64,000 nucleotides of DNA. Origin: Pseudotabrizicola sp051200875 (lineage in GTDB: Bacteria; Pseudomonadota; Alphaproteobacteria; Rhodobacterales; Rhodobacteraceae). Shown piece after piece: positions 30,884 to 39,288 of the stretch; position 1 is the first letter of the stretch, and each line of letters begins with the position of its first letter. Made by a program: the position numbers and the translations under genes. Below the pieces are notes generated by a model. The model was not told the DNA's origin. It worked only from the letters and a program-made list of their open reading frames with translations, and did no database searches. The DNA lies in assembly GCF_051200875.1 (NCBI RefSeq), contig NZ_CP195191.1, positions 1,674,001 to 1,738,000 of the forward strand, in the 5' to 3' direction.

Positions 30884-32029
30884 ATGCCGACCAGTACGGT
30901 CAATTGGCTGTGGATTGGGAATATTCCGATCATCGACAGCACAGCGACAACGAACGTCACCCAGACACAGCTGACTGAGGCCGGGATGGTGGGCTATACC
31001 GCCACGGGCCGGGCGCAGATTGCTCCGGTGGCGGTGACGGGAACCACGACGACCTCGTCGGGCGTTGCTGTCTTTACCGCGCCCTTCAACGCGGTTGGCG
31101 GGTTTGTCAGCCAGTTCAGTTTTGACAGTCCTTCTACGACGGGTGTCGTGACCAACCTGACAGTCCAAACCACCTTTCGCGCCGATGTGCTGCTGACCCT
31201 GCCCGATGGCACCACGTCGACGCAGGTGGCCACCATCGTGCAGATGTCGAATGGGGATATGTTCCTGCGACCGAATGCGAATTTCGTTTCGGCCTGGAAT
31301 GGGATCGACGCGCTGCAAAGCGTGCAGATCCTGACCGCCACGCCCTTTCCCAACAACACGGTGTTGAATGCCTCGATCTCGTTCAACCCGAGCATCTTTG
31401 ACATTCAGATTCCCTGTTTCACCGGTGAGACGCTGATTGAAACCGAGAATGGGATGGTGCGCGCCGTGGACCTGACCGTGGGGACCATGGTTCGGACGGC
31501 TGACCACGGCATGCAGCGCATTCGGTGGATCGGGCGGCAAAGTCTTCCGCTGGCGGCCCTGAGCCAAAATGAAACCTTGCGGCCGATTCTGATCGCGCCC
31601 GGTGCATTGGGGGCGGGCTTGCCGAGCCGCCCTTTGATGGTCTCGCCCCAACACCGGATGCTGATCCGATCGCGGATCGCGGAGCGGATGTTCGAAACGA
31701 CCGAGGTTCTGGTTTCGGCGGTTCATCTGGTGGGACTGCCCGGCATCAGCATCGCCCCGGCACAGGACGTTACCTATGTGCATCTGATGTTCGATCATCA
31801 CGAGGTCATCTTTGCCGAAGGGGCACCAAGCGAAAGTCTTTATCCCGGCCCGATGGCGCTGCGGTCGATTGGCGTTCGCGCCTCGGAGGAAATTTTCGCG
31901 CTGTTTCCGGACCTGATGCAGTTGGACAGTTTCCGCCTGCGTCCGGCACGCCCCTTTGTAAAGGGTCGGCAAGGCCGGACCATGGCGGAACGGCACCTGA
32001 AAAACGCGGTTGAATTGGTGGCCGCCTAA
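30884..32029 (+). CDS. Hint-domain (hedgehog/intein-type) protein
   Basis: A 381-residue protein. Residues 1-175 are a Thr/Ser/Val-rich beta domain without detectable homology by eye; no signal peptide is seen. The Hint domain starts at Cys178 (CFTGETLIETENGMVRAVDL), continues with MQRIRWIGRQSLP, LMVSPQHRMLIRS (the TxxH-like block) and YVHLMFDHHEVIFAEGAPSE, then a basic tail. This is the Hint_2 type common in Rhodobacterales, often with RTX-like or adhesin-like partners, thought to self-cleave or attach to other molecules. There is no C-terminal extein. Export would have to use a signal-peptide-free route. Confidence 0.85.
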   Translation: MPTSTVNWLWIGNIPIIDSTATTNVTQTQLTEAGMVGYTATGRAQIAPVAVTGTTTTSSGVAVFTAPFNAVGGFVSQFSFDSPSTTGVVTNLTVQTTFRADVLLTLPDGTTSTQVATIVQMSNGDMFLRPNANFVSAWNGIDALQSVQILTATPFPNNTVLNASISFNPSIFDIQIPCFTGETLIETENGMVRAVDLTVGTMVRTADHGMQRIRWIGRQSLPLAALSQNETLRPILIAPGALGAGLPSRPLMVSPQHRMLIRSRIAERMFETTEVLVSAVHLVGLPGISIAPAQDVTYVHLMFDHHEVIFAEGAPSESLYPGPMALRSIGVRASEEIFALFPDLMQLDSFRLRPARPFVKGRQGRTMAERHLKNAVELVAA

Positions 32030-32044
32030 GCGCGCCGCCCCCCT

Positions 32045-32072
32045 GCCCGACAAGCGAGTCGGGCGGGACTTT
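32045..32072 (+). terminator. Probable terminator after the Hint gene
   Basis: GCCCGAC (32045-32051) and GTCGGGC (32058-32064) form a perfect 7-base stem with a 6-base loop, followed by GGGACTTTTC. It lies 16 bases after the stop codon. The T tract is short and displaced, so termination may be partial. Confidence 0.55.
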
Positions 32073-32290
32073 TCAGTGCTCAATCAGCCAATTGTTACAG
32101 TCCCGTCACGCAAATCCCAACAAGGGCTAGTGGCTGCATCGATCTTGACCACCATAACCGCCCGACCTGCGGCAAAAGCCCGCCGAAAAGCGGGGCCGGA
32201 TTGAAATTTGTTCTTCGAATCGGCACAATAGATGCCAGAAAAACGACCAGCGGCGGAGGGAAACCCCGTCACAGGCAATGAGGCAGATCG

Positions 32291-32602
32291 ATGAAGTCCT
32301 TCCACACCCTGGCCCTTTCGGCCACGTTTGTTTTTGCCATTGCAGCGCCCAGTTTTGCGGGCCCGATTGAAAGCGCCTGTCTGCGGTCGGACCGCAAGGG
32401 AGCAAACCGCCAGCTTTGCGGCTGTATTCAACAGGTTGCGGACATGACCCTGCGGGGCGCCGACCAGCGCAAAGCGGCTGGTTTCTTCCGTGACCCGGAC
32501 CGCGCCCAGAAGGTCAAGATGTCGAAATCGAAATCCGATGACGCCTTTTGGGACCGCTACAAGGCCTTTGGCGAACAGGCCGAGGCTTATTGCGCCTCGT
32601 GA
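32291..32602 (+). CDS. Small secreted cysteine-containing protein, unknown
   Basis: A 103-residue protein with a clear signal peptide (MKSFHTLALSATFVFAIAAP, cleavage after SFA) and a mature domain with four cysteines (SACLRS, LCGCIQQ and a C-terminal AYCAS). The helical, charged layout with CxC fits a conserved periplasmic family of Rhodobacterales that is sometimes labelled arginine transporter without evidence. Function unknown. Its last 16 bases overlap the convergent phosphatase gene. Confidence 0.75.
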   Translation: MKSFHTLALSATFVFAIAAPSFAGPIESACLRSDRKGANRQLCGCIQQVADMTLRGADQRKAAGFFRDPDRAQKVKMSKSKSDDAFWDRYKAFGEQAEAYCAS

Positions 32603-33066
32603 CCCTGTAGGTCTGTGATGAGACGGCGGCAGGCCGTCTCGCAGAGGCTGATGGTCTGGTCAAAGGCGCCGGAATAATAAGGGTCTGGCACTTCGGTCAG
32701 GCCAAGTTCCGGCACAAGATCCAGCAACCTTTCGGGCCAAGTGGCCGTTTCGGAAAGGCGATGAGATTGGCGCAGGGCCATAACATCGCGCAAATTCCGA
32801 TCATCCATCACGAAAATACGGTCAAACCTTTGGAAATCCTCAGGGTTGATTTGACGTGCGCGCAAGGGCGACAGATCATAACCGCGCGCCTTTGCGGCCT
32901 TGATCATCGGCGGATGGGGCGGCTCACCGACATGCCAGTTGCCAGTTCCGGCGCTGTCGATCGTCAAGGGCAGGCCTGCCTGTTCTGCAAGGCGGCGCAA
33001 GACGGCCTCGGCCGTGGGAGAGCGGCAAATATTGCCGAGACAGACAAAGAGAATAGCTTTGGACAT
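32587..33066 (-). CDS. Low-molecular-weight protein-tyrosine phosphatase
   Basis: A 159-residue LMW-PTP. The catalytic P-loop is VCLGNICRSP (CX5R) at residues 8-17, and the general-acid loop is VPDPYYSGAFD. These enzymes dephosphorylate tyrosine kinases of exopolysaccharide systems or small aryl phosphates. No BY-kinase gene is nearby. ATG 33066 (MSKAILFVCLGNICRSP) is the family start; the long upstream frame crosses the divergent sirtuin gene and is rejected. Confidence 0.92.
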   Translation of the reverse strand: MSKAILFVCLGNICRSPTAEAVLRRLAEQAGLPLTIDSAGTGNWHVGEPPHPPMIKAAKARGYDLSPLRARQINPEDFQRFDRIFVMDDRNLRDVMALRQSHRLSETATWPERLLDLVPELGLTEVPDPYYSGAFDQTISLCETACRRLITDLQGHEAQ

Positions 33067-33095
33067 GGTGCAAGTGATGCCACGCGGAGGCAGGA

Positions 33096-33803
33096 ATGGG
33101 AACCATCGTCGTTCTGACCGGGGCCGGAATTTCGGCGGAAAGCGGTTTGGGCACCTTTCGCGACAAAGACGGGCTTTGGACCAAATATGATCTGAGCGAA
33201 GTGGCGACACCGGAAGGCTTTTTTCACAATCCGGGGCTTGTTCACCGGTTTTACAATGCACGGCGGGCCAATGCGGCCGGCGCCGAGGCCAATGCGGCGC
33301 ATCGGGCCTTGGCGCGGTTGCAACGTGATTATCAAGGCGAGGTCGTTCTGATCACGCAGAATGTGGACGATCTGCATGAACAGGCAGGATCTACCGATGT
33401 GATCCACATGCATGGCCAATTAAGCGGCGCATTGTGCGCGGATTGCGGGGCGCGCTGGCCCGCCCCACGGGAGATGCAGCCCGAGACCCCCTGCCCCACC
33501 TGTGATGGCCGTGCCCGACCAGATATCGTCTGGTTTGGCGAGATGCCCTATCAGATGGAACGGATTTTCGACGCCTTGGCGCAGGCCGATCTGTTCGTGG
33601 CCATTGGCACATCCGGCACGGTTTACCCCGCCGCGGGCTTTGTCGCTGAAGCCGCACAGAACGGGGCCGAGACTCTGGAAATCAACTTGGAACCGTCGGG
33701 TGGGCCGTTTGACCGCATCCTGACCGGCCCCGCCAGCAAGGTGATTGCTGACTGGGTTGACGCGATGCTTAGCGAAACGCCGGGCCGTGAGACCAGAGCG
33801 TAA
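33096..33803 (+). CDS. cobB: NAD-dependent protein deacylase (sirtuin)
   Basis: A 235-residue Sir2 protein. NAD-binding motif GAGISAESGLGTFRDKDGLW, catalytic TQNVDDLHEQAG with the His in IHMHGQ, and the zinc ribbon cysteines in LCADCGARW and CPTCDGRARPDIVWFGE are all present. A FYNARR segment follows the cofactor loop, giving the Tyr-x-x-Arg pair that in class III sirtuins binds succinyl/malonyl groups, so desuccinylase activity is likely in addition to deacetylation. Typical substrates are acetyl-CoA synthetase and other metabolic enzymes. Its 3' end overlaps the convergent dioxygenase gene by 35 bases. Confidence 0.94.
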   Translation: MGTIVVLTGAGISAESGLGTFRDKDGLWTKYDLSEVATPEGFFHNPGLVHRFYNARRANAAGAEANAAHRALARLQRDYQGEVVLITQNVDDLHEQAGSTDVIHMHGQLSGALCADCGARWPAPREMQPETPCPTCDGRARPDIVWFGEMPYQMERIFDALAQADLFVAIGTSGTVYPAAGFVAEAAQNGAETLEINLEPSGGPFDRILTGPASKVIADWVDAMLSETPGRETRA

Positions 33804-34317
33804 GCGACCAACGCTCGCCCGCCGTGACGGGGGTTACGCGGTGCAACACAAAGCTGGGGAAGATCGTCGCAAGGCCGCGCTGACGGGGGGCCGAGGTGAT
33901 ATTGCTGTTCGGGCGCAGTTCCAGTGCACCGCCGTCGTAATCGGTGGGGTCAGACAGCTGCACCACGATGGTCAGCTTGCGCTTGGCAGCCCAAGCGCCC
34001 GCGCCGATGTCGGAATGCCAATCGAAATGGCCTTCACGCTCGGCCCCATAGCGGGCAACCTGCGGACTTTCCCCGAAATCGGTCAGGTCATAGCCAAAGC
34101 TTTCGCGGTTCGCTTCGGCCACAATCCGCATCATGCGGTCAAGCACCCAGTCCGCGCCCGGCACATCGTCCAGCCAGCAGATATCTGCGCGGCGGATAGA
34201 ATGCGCGGTCTGGCCACCAACCAGCCCGGCGTCTCGGGTGGCATCACGGGCAAGCGCGGTGATCTGGTCACATTCATCAGGGGAGAAGGCATCCGGCGCG
34301 AAGTGCTGGGTCCGCAT
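33769..34317 (-). CDS. 2-oxoglutarate/Fe(II) dioxygenase (prolyl-4-hydroxylase-like)
   Basis: From ATG 34317 (MRTQHFAPDAFSPDECDQIT) the protein has 182 residues. The jelly-roll metal triad is in GHFDWHSDIG (HxD) and FVLHRVTPVTAGERWSLTLW (distal His and the 2OG-binding Arg). It resembles the PKHD/P4Hc family hydroxylases used in iron-uptake clusters and protein hydroxylation; the substrate is unknown. An in-frame GTG at 34341 would add eight residues; neither start has a good ribosome site, so the N terminus is uncertain. Confidence 0.82.
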   Translation of the reverse strand: MRTQHFAPDAFSPDECDQITALARDATRDAGLVGGQTAHSIRRADICWLDDVPGADWVLDRMMRIVAEANRESFGYDLTDFGESPQVARYGAEREGHFDWHSDIGAGAWAAKRKLTIVVQLSDPTDYDGGALELRPNSNITSAPRQRGLATIFPSFVLHRVTPVTAGERWSLTLWSHGPAFR

Positions 34318-34434
34318 GGAAAAACCAATGGAAAAGGGCACGGACTCAGTCGTCCGCGCCCTGCTGATTAGTGCAAAGAATTTGCCGCCGCCAGAGGCCA
34401 GATTTGGCCGTGAACGCGGATGTGAGCAGCGGGA

Positions 34435-34938
34435 TCAGCCGCCGCTTTGCATACCGTGATTGTGCTGCATTTGCATGCCCGCCTCGGGCTTGCGGTCGTT
34501 ATCGACGGGCACATCGACCACGATCTCTCCGGCCTTTTCAAAGATGAGCGTCAGGGGGAAGGTATCGCCATTCTTCAGGTCAGCGGTCAGGCCCATCAAC
34601 ATGACGTGATCGCCGCCCCGCGCCAGTTCATGCATTTCGCCAGCCGGCACGGCAAAGCCTTCGGGAACGTGCATCATCTTCATGACGCCATCGCCCATGT
34701 CCTTGTGGGTGTGAAGTTCAACACGCTTTGCCACGTCAGCGCGGACGTCGATCAGGCGGTCATCCTGATCTATGTTGTTGTGAATGGCCATGAAAACCGC
34801 ACCGGATTTGCCGACGCCCGCAGCGCGGGCATAGGGGTCCATGATGTGCAGGCCAGCCGGGTGATCCTGGGCGGCAAGCGGCGAAGACAGGGTCAGGCTG
34901 GCTGCGAGGGCAGCGAAAAGGGGGAAGAAACGGGTCAC
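34435..34938 (-). CDS. Copper chaperone PCu(A)C family, periplasmic
   Basis: A 167-residue protein from GTG 34938, which has AAGGAC as ribosome site; the N terminus TRFFPLFAALAASLTLSSPL is a signal peptide cleaved near LAAQ. The PCu(A)C metal motif is spread over VFMAIHN, VELHTHKDMGDGVMKMM and GEMHELARGGDHVMLMGL (Met/His ligands). The C terminus MQMQHNHGMQSGG is an extra His/Met-rich tail that could bind further Cu(I)/Cu(II). The family delivers copper to CuA of cytochrome oxidase. It follows the small His-containing protein gene on the same strand. Confidence 0.9.
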   Translation of the reverse strand: MTRFFPLFAALAASLTLSSPLAAQDHPAGLHIMDPYARAAGVGKSGAVFMAIHNNIDQDDRLIDVRADVAKRVELHTHKDMGDGVMKMMHVPEGFAVPAGEMHELARGGDHVMLMGLTADLKNGDTFPLTLIFEKAGEIVVDVPVDNDRKPEAGMQMQHNHGMQSGG

Positions 34939-34980
34939 GGAGGACGTCCTTTTATTGAGTGATCTGTGTGGTGAGAGCAA

Positions 34981-35325
34981 TCAGATCAAGGACGGAGGCC
35001 CCCGCGCCTGCGGGGTTTGTGTCAGGACAAGCGCCGCCTGAGCGGACTCAGGCAAGTGCAGGCGTTCGGTCCGCGTGCCGGGTCGGTTGCCCAGCGGGGC
35101 AGAAGGCAGATCGCCCAGCGTCAAGCCAACGAGGCAATCGGGGCAATGATGGTGCGAGGACGAGACAGGATTGCCCGCCGCATCCAGCGTGACGGTTTCT
35201 GTCCCTTCGTCGGAACAGATGGTCAGGACGATCACCCCTTGTGATTCCGCCCGGGCAACCGCCATCGACACCGAGGCAAGCCCCAGCGCCAAAGACATCA
35301 GGATGGCGGACAGCAAACGGATCAT
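34981..35325 (-). CDS. DUF2946-like small exported protein (copper-associated)
   Basis: A 114-residue protein with a signal peptide (MIRLLSAILMSLALGLASVS, cleavage near ARA) and a His/Cys cluster SSHHHCPDCLVGL, the hallmark of DUF2946-type proteins commonly found beside PCu(A)C chaperones and TonB receptors for copper. The HHHCPDC stretch is a plausible metal site. It lies upstream of and co-directional with the PCu(A)C gene (43 bases), supporting a small periplasmic copper-handling operon. The exact family assignment is tentative. Confidence 0.7.
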   Translation of the reverse strand: MIRLLSAILMSLALGLASVSMAVARAESQGVIVLTICSDEGTETVTLDAAGNPVSSSHHHCPDCLVGLTLGDLPSAPLGNRPGTRTERLHLPESAQAALVLTQTPQARGPPSLI

Positions 35326-35381
35326 GGCGATGGATTACGCGCTTCTTTGAACAAGGGAAAGGGGACGAAAGCGCGCAAGCG

Positions 35382-35414
35382 AAAAGGCCCCGCGGGAAAT
35401 ACCCACGGGGCCTT
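35382..35414 (-). terminator. Intrinsic terminator of rpmB
   Basis: AAGGCCCCG-C-GGG and CCC-A-CGGGGCCTT (35384-35396 with 35402-35414) form a long stem with one internal mismatch and a 5-base loop, followed on the minus strand by TTTTCG. It lies 22 bases after the rpmB stop and also faces the DUF2946-like gene start region. Confidence 0.85.
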
Positions 35415-35435
35415 GATCCGATGGATCAAACCAGA

Positions 35436-35723
35436 TCAGGCGGCTGCCTGAGCCTTGGCGATGTCTTTCTTGATCTTCAGAGCGGCTGCCGAAAGCTCAG
35501 CATCCTTGGCCTTGGCAAGGTAAGCGTCCAGACCGCCACGGTGGTCGACCGAGCGCAGAGCAGCAGCCGAAATACGCAGCTTGAACGACTGTCCGAGCAC
35601 GTCCGAAGCCAAGGTGACTTCGTTCAGGTTCGGCAGGAAGCGGCGGCGGGTTTTGTTGTTTGCGTGGCTGATCGTGTTGCCAGACATCGGGCCCTTGCCC
35701 GTCAGTTCGCAGACGCGCGACAT
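35436..35723 (-). CDS. rpmB: 50S ribosomal protein L28
   Basis: A 95-residue protein: MSRVCELTGKGPMSGNTISH, ANNKTRRRFLPNLNEVTLAS and a C-terminal GGLDAYLAKAKDAELSAAAL. This is the standard alphaproteobacterial L28 with its longer C terminus, a structural protein of the large subunit. Single-gene unit with its own terminator. Confidence 0.97.
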   Translation of the reverse strand: MSRVCELTGKGPMSGNTISHANNKTRRRFLPNLNEVTLASDVLGQSFKLRISAAALRSVDHRGGLDAYLAKAKDAELSAAALKIKKDIAKAQAAA

Positions 35724-35883
35724 CGTCGTGATCCTTCAAAGTGAACGCCGGGTCAGGCGCAGAGGTAAACAGAAAGAACCCCGCCCCAAAGGCGCGGCCC
35801 CGAATTCGATGGCTGCGTTTACGCGTATGCGCCGCCCTCGTCAAGCGATTCACCCCCCGGCCTGTGGAAAATTTGCCGGAGCC

Positions 35884-38292
35884 TCAGGTTCCTCGCGGCT
35901 TTGCCCTGAGCGTCGGATCAGCCTCGGTTGGGTCTTCTGGCCAAGGATGACGGGGATATTGGCCGCGCATGTCCTTGCGAACATCGGCATAAGAGCTGGC
36001 CCAGAAGCCGGGCAGGTCAAGCGTCACCTGAACCGGGCGCTGTGCGGGCGAAAGCAATGTGATTCGCAGCGGCAGGCGCTGTTGACCCACAGTCGGATGG
36101 CGCGTGACGCCGAACATCTCTTGCAAGCGAAGGGCGATGGCGGGGTGGTCGCCGTCATAGTCGATGGGGATCTTGCGTCCAAGTGGGGTTTCGAAATGGG
36201 CAGGGGCAAGGCGGTCAAGCTCCTGCGTCTGTTCCCATGTCAAAAAGCCACGCAATGGCTCGGTCAGGTCCAGCGATTTCAGGTCAGATTCGGTGCGCTT
36301 GCCGGTCAGATGCGGCAAAAGCCAATCCTCGGCGGTGGCGAGCAAGGATGCGTCTGACATATCGGGCCAGTCCTCACCTGCAACCAGCCGGATGCGGGCG
36401 CGGAGGCGCGCGGCAGAAGCTGTCCAAGGCAGGCCGATTTGCGCGAGGCCGGCGAGCGCTGCGCGCGCCACCGCCTCGGGCGGGGCGTCGGGCCAAGGGC
36501 GGTCGGCCAGAACCACCGCGCCCAGACGTTCCTGTTTGCGGGTGAGCACACGACCATCGCGGCGCGACCAGTCACAGACCTCTTCCCATTGGATGCGGTC
36601 GGCGAAAAGCTCCCTGACCTCAGACTCTGTGATCGCCACGGCCTGCCGCACCTGCGCTTCGCGCAAATCGCCGTCCAGATCGGTGGCGACAATCAGCTTT
36701 GCCCCCGAAAGCGGCAGACCCGCAGCCATGGCCGCGCCCTTGCCCCCTGACAGCACCCAGCGCGGAGCGTCACCTGCGCGGCGCATACCGATGCGGTCGG
36801 GATAGGCGAGCGCTGCCATCTGCGCGGGCGAAAGGTCGGGTTTCTGGGCCGTCTTGACCTGCCTGCTTAGCCGCTTTGCCTCGGCCCTGATGCGTTCGAT
36901 GGTTGGGCGATGCGCCTCTGGCCCCGGTCGGTCGACGGCCTTGAGCCGCAAGAGCAGATCGGGCGGCGCGCCGCGCAGCGGGTCCCGCTCGGCCAAAAGC
37001 GCGGCCAAGGGCGCGGCCTTTGGCCCCGCAACAAGCAGCATATGCGCGAGACGCGGATGCAGGGGCAGCGCGGCGAGTTCGCGCCCATGCGGGGTTATCC
37101 CGCCCCGGTCGTCCAAAGCCCCCAGGCCCACCAGCAGAGCGCGCGCCTCGGCCAGCACACCGGAATGCGGCGGGGTCAGAAAGGGCAAGTCCGATGCGCC
37201 CCAAAGTGCCAGTTCCAGCGCAAGGCCGGTCAGATCGGCGGCTTCGATTTCGGCGGGAGGAAAGGGCTGCATCCCGCCCTCTTCCCCCTTGGTCCACATC
37301 CGGTAGCAAGTGCCTTCGGCCACCCGGCCTGCGCGGCCCCGGCGCTGTTCGGCCTCGGCCTTTGTGACTCGTTCGGTGACCAGCCGCGACATGCCCGAAG
37401 GCGCGTCAAAACGGGCGCGACGCGAGCGGCCCGCATCAACCACGACCCGGATGTCGGGAATGGTCAGCGAGGTTTCGGCAATCGAAGTGGCCAGCATGAT
37501 CTTGCGCTGATCCGATGGGGCAAGAGCGGCCCGCTGCGCGGCAAAATCCATCGCGCCGAAAAGTGGACGAACTGTGCAGTCTTTCAGATCTGACAAAAGG
37601 CCTTCGACCCGCCGGATTTCGCCCTCGCCGGGCAGAAACACCAGCACCCCGCCGCTGGTTTCCGCGACCGCCTGCCGAACAGTCGCCGCCACCGCCGCCT
37701 CAAACCGCAAGGAGGCATCGAAGGGCCGTGGAAGCCAGCGCGTTTCCACCGGGAAGGCCCGCCCTTCCGAGGTAATCATCGGGGCCCCGCCCATCAGGGC
37801 GGCAACGGGTGCAGCATCCAAGGTGGCCGACATCACCAGAAGGGCAAGATCATCGCGCAAGGCGCCCCGGATTTCCAGACAAAGCGCAAGCCCCAGATCG
37901 GCATTCAGGCTGCGTTCGTGGAATTCGTCGAAAATGACCAGCCCGACGCCGGGAAGCTCGGGGTCCGACTGGATCATCCGGGTCAGGATGCCCTCTGTCA
38001 CCACTTCGATCCGGGTCTGGCGCGAGACCTTGGCCTCGCCGCGGATGCGATAGCCCACGGTTTGCCCGACGGCTTCCCCCAAGGTTTCCGCCATCCGCTC
38101 GGCGGCGGCTCGGGCGGCAAGGCGGCGGGGTTCCAGCATCAGGATGCGGCCCTTGGTCTGCGCCATCAGCGCCAAGGGCACGCGGGTAGTCTTGCCAGCG
38201 CCCGGTGGGGCCTGCAACACTGCCTGTCCCGCACGGGCCAAGGCCGCTTGCAGGTCCGGGATCACCTCATCAATGGGCAGAACTTGCGTCAT
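35884..38292 (-). CDS. hrpB: ATP-dependent helicase HrpB (DEAH box)
   Basis: An 802-residue DEAH/RHA-family helicase. Walker A is QAPPGAGKTTRVPLAL, motif II FDEFHERSLNADLGL (DEFH), motif III VMSATLD, motif VI RRGRAGRVAEGTCYRMW, and the C-terminal HrpB-specific domain runs from about 480 to the end (IPIDYDGDHPAIALRLQEMFG, PAQRPVQVTLDLPGFWASSY). HrpB helicases are broadly conserved but their RNA substrate is unclear. It follows the DUF3108 gene on the same strand after a G-rich hairpin region. Confidence 0.95.
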   Translation of the reverse strand: MTQVLPIDEVIPDLQAALARAGQAVLQAPPGAGKTTRVPLALMAQTKGRILMLEPRRLAARAAAERMAETLGEAVGQTVGYRIRGEAKVSRQTRIEVVTEGILTRMIQSDPELPGVGLVIFDEFHERSLNADLGLALCLEIRGALRDDLALLVMSATLDAAPVAALMGGAPMITSEGRAFPVETRWLPRPFDASLRFEAAVAATVRQAVAETSGGVLVFLPGEGEIRRVEGLLSDLKDCTVRPLFGAMDFAAQRAALAPSDQRKIMLATSIAETSLTIPDIRVVVDAGRSRRARFDAPSGMSRLVTERVTKAEAEQRRGRAGRVAEGTCYRMWTKGEEGGMQPFPPAEIEAADLTGLALELALWGASDLPFLTPPHSGVLAEARALLVGLGALDDRGGITPHGRELAALPLHPRLAHMLLVAGPKAAPLAALLAERDPLRGAPPDLLLRLKAVDRPGPEAHRPTIERIRAEAKRLSRQVKTAQKPDLSPAQMAALAYPDRIGMRRAGDAPRWVLSGGKGAAMAAGLPLSGAKLIVATDLDGDLREAQVRQAVAITESEVRELFADRIQWEEVCDWSRRDGRVLTRKQERLGAVVLADRPWPDAPPEAVARAALAGLAQIGLPWTASAARLRARIRLVAGEDWPDMSDASLLATAEDWLLPHLTGKRTESDLKSLDLTEPLRGFLTWEQTQELDRLAPAHFETPLGRKIPIDYDGDHPAIALRLQEMFGVTRHPTVGQQRLPLRITLLSPAQRPVQVTLDLPGFWASSYADVRKDMRGQYPRHPWPEDPTEADPTLRAKPRGT

Positions 38293-38340
38293 GTGCCGGG
38301 GTTAGGCCCAAGACCGAAAGGGTTCAAGACCAAAGGCAAG

Positions 38341-38413
38341 CCCCCCGATCGGCGGCGGGTGGGTGGTTGGGGCCGACGGTCGGGGGGCGGGAAATGGGGA
38401 GCGGGTTCAGGGG
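38341..38413. other. G-rich hairpin/quadruplex-prone spacer
   Basis: The plus strand of 38351-38413 carries runs GGG, GGG, GGGG, GGGGGG, GGG, GGGG, enough for a G-quadruplex, and CCCCCCGA (38341-38348) pairs with TCGGGGGG (38380-38387). It lies between the DUF3108 and hrpB genes, both on the minus strand, so their mRNA carries the C-rich complement. It may act as a transcription pause or terminator. Confidence 0.35.
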
Positions 38414-39154
38414 TCACTCCATCCGCGACAGACGGGCCACGCCAAAAAGGCTGTCCAGCACGATCTCGGTCACCTGCAATTGCCCCTCCGGCCCCGGCGC
38501 ATAGGCGATGGTAAAGGGAAAATCCTGACGCTCGGCGATGTCTTCGGCGGGATAACCGTCAAGCCGCCGGTAGAGTCCGGTGCAGATCAGCCCCTCGCCA
38601 TCGGGTTTTGGCTGGCCCACTGTGACTTGCGACAGGCGGTGCCCGTCAAAAATCTTCAGGTTCAGCGTGCAGGCCTGATCCCGGTCGGTGTCGCGCAACA
38701 AAGCATAGGTCATCGACAGCGGGTCTACCGTTCCAGCCTGTTTTGCGGGATCAAGAACCGGAGCGCCAGGGCGTTCCTCTGCCGCAAGCGACAGGATTTC
38801 CGGTACGCCGCCCTTGTAAACCATCTCCGCCCCGCGTCCGGTCCGTTCGCCTTCAGACGTGGACTGATAGCGTTCCGGGCGGAACTGGCCGTCGATTTCG
38901 GTTCCTCGCACCTTGCTGGTGACGGAGAAGGACCGGAACAGCCCCCCCATCCCCGCCGAACTGGTGTTGCCGGTCACGGCATAGGACGTTCCCTTACGAT
39001 TGACGGCCATACTCATCTTCCCCGCTGTCACGCCAAGGACAGAGGCCGTGAACCGATAGGTTTCCGTTCCATCCGCCAATGCCGGCCCCTTGGGCACAGC
39101 CGTTGCCAGTGCGGCCACCAGCAGCATGGGAAAAAATCCGGAGAACATACGCAT
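38414..39154 (-). CDS. DUF3108-domain exported protein
   Basis: A 246-residue protein from ATG 39154, with AGGAAG as ribosome site; MRMFSGFFPMLLVAALATAV is a signal peptide. The mature part is a beta-rich DUF3108 domain (YRFTASVLGVTAGKMSMAVN, GLFRSFSVTSKVRGTEIDGQ, RPERYQSTSEG, VVDPLSMTYAL-like TVDPLSMTYALLRDT, KIFDGHRLSQVTV). It is an outer-membrane or periplasmic protein of unknown role. In-frame codons further upstream cross into the divergent meaB gene and are rejected. Confidence 0.82.
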   Translation of the reverse strand: MRMFSGFFPMLLVAALATAVPKGPALADGTETYRFTASVLGVTAGKMSMAVNRKGTSYAVTGNTSSAGMGGLFRSFSVTSKVRGTEIDGQFRPERYQSTSEGERTGRGAEMVYKGGVPEILSLAAEERPGAPVLDPAKQAGTVDPLSMTYALLRDTDRDQACTLNLKIFDGHRLSQVTVGQPKPDGEGLICTGLYRRLDGYPAEDIAERQDFPFTIAYAPGPEGQLQVTEIVLDSLFGVARLSRME

Positions 39155-39288
39155 CTTCACTGCTTCCTGCGACATATGGCAAAGGGGGACCATCTGGCCT
39201 TGAGACGTCTTATAGGTCATGTAGGGGCAACTGACCACAAGGCGAGCCCTTCGGGCCAGCCGCTCGGCAAGACGGAGTGCATTCGGGC

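Noticed and set aside
31406..32029. Intein that splices
   Set aside because: The Hint domain has no C-terminal extein and no host-protein halves around it, so protein splicing is not expected.
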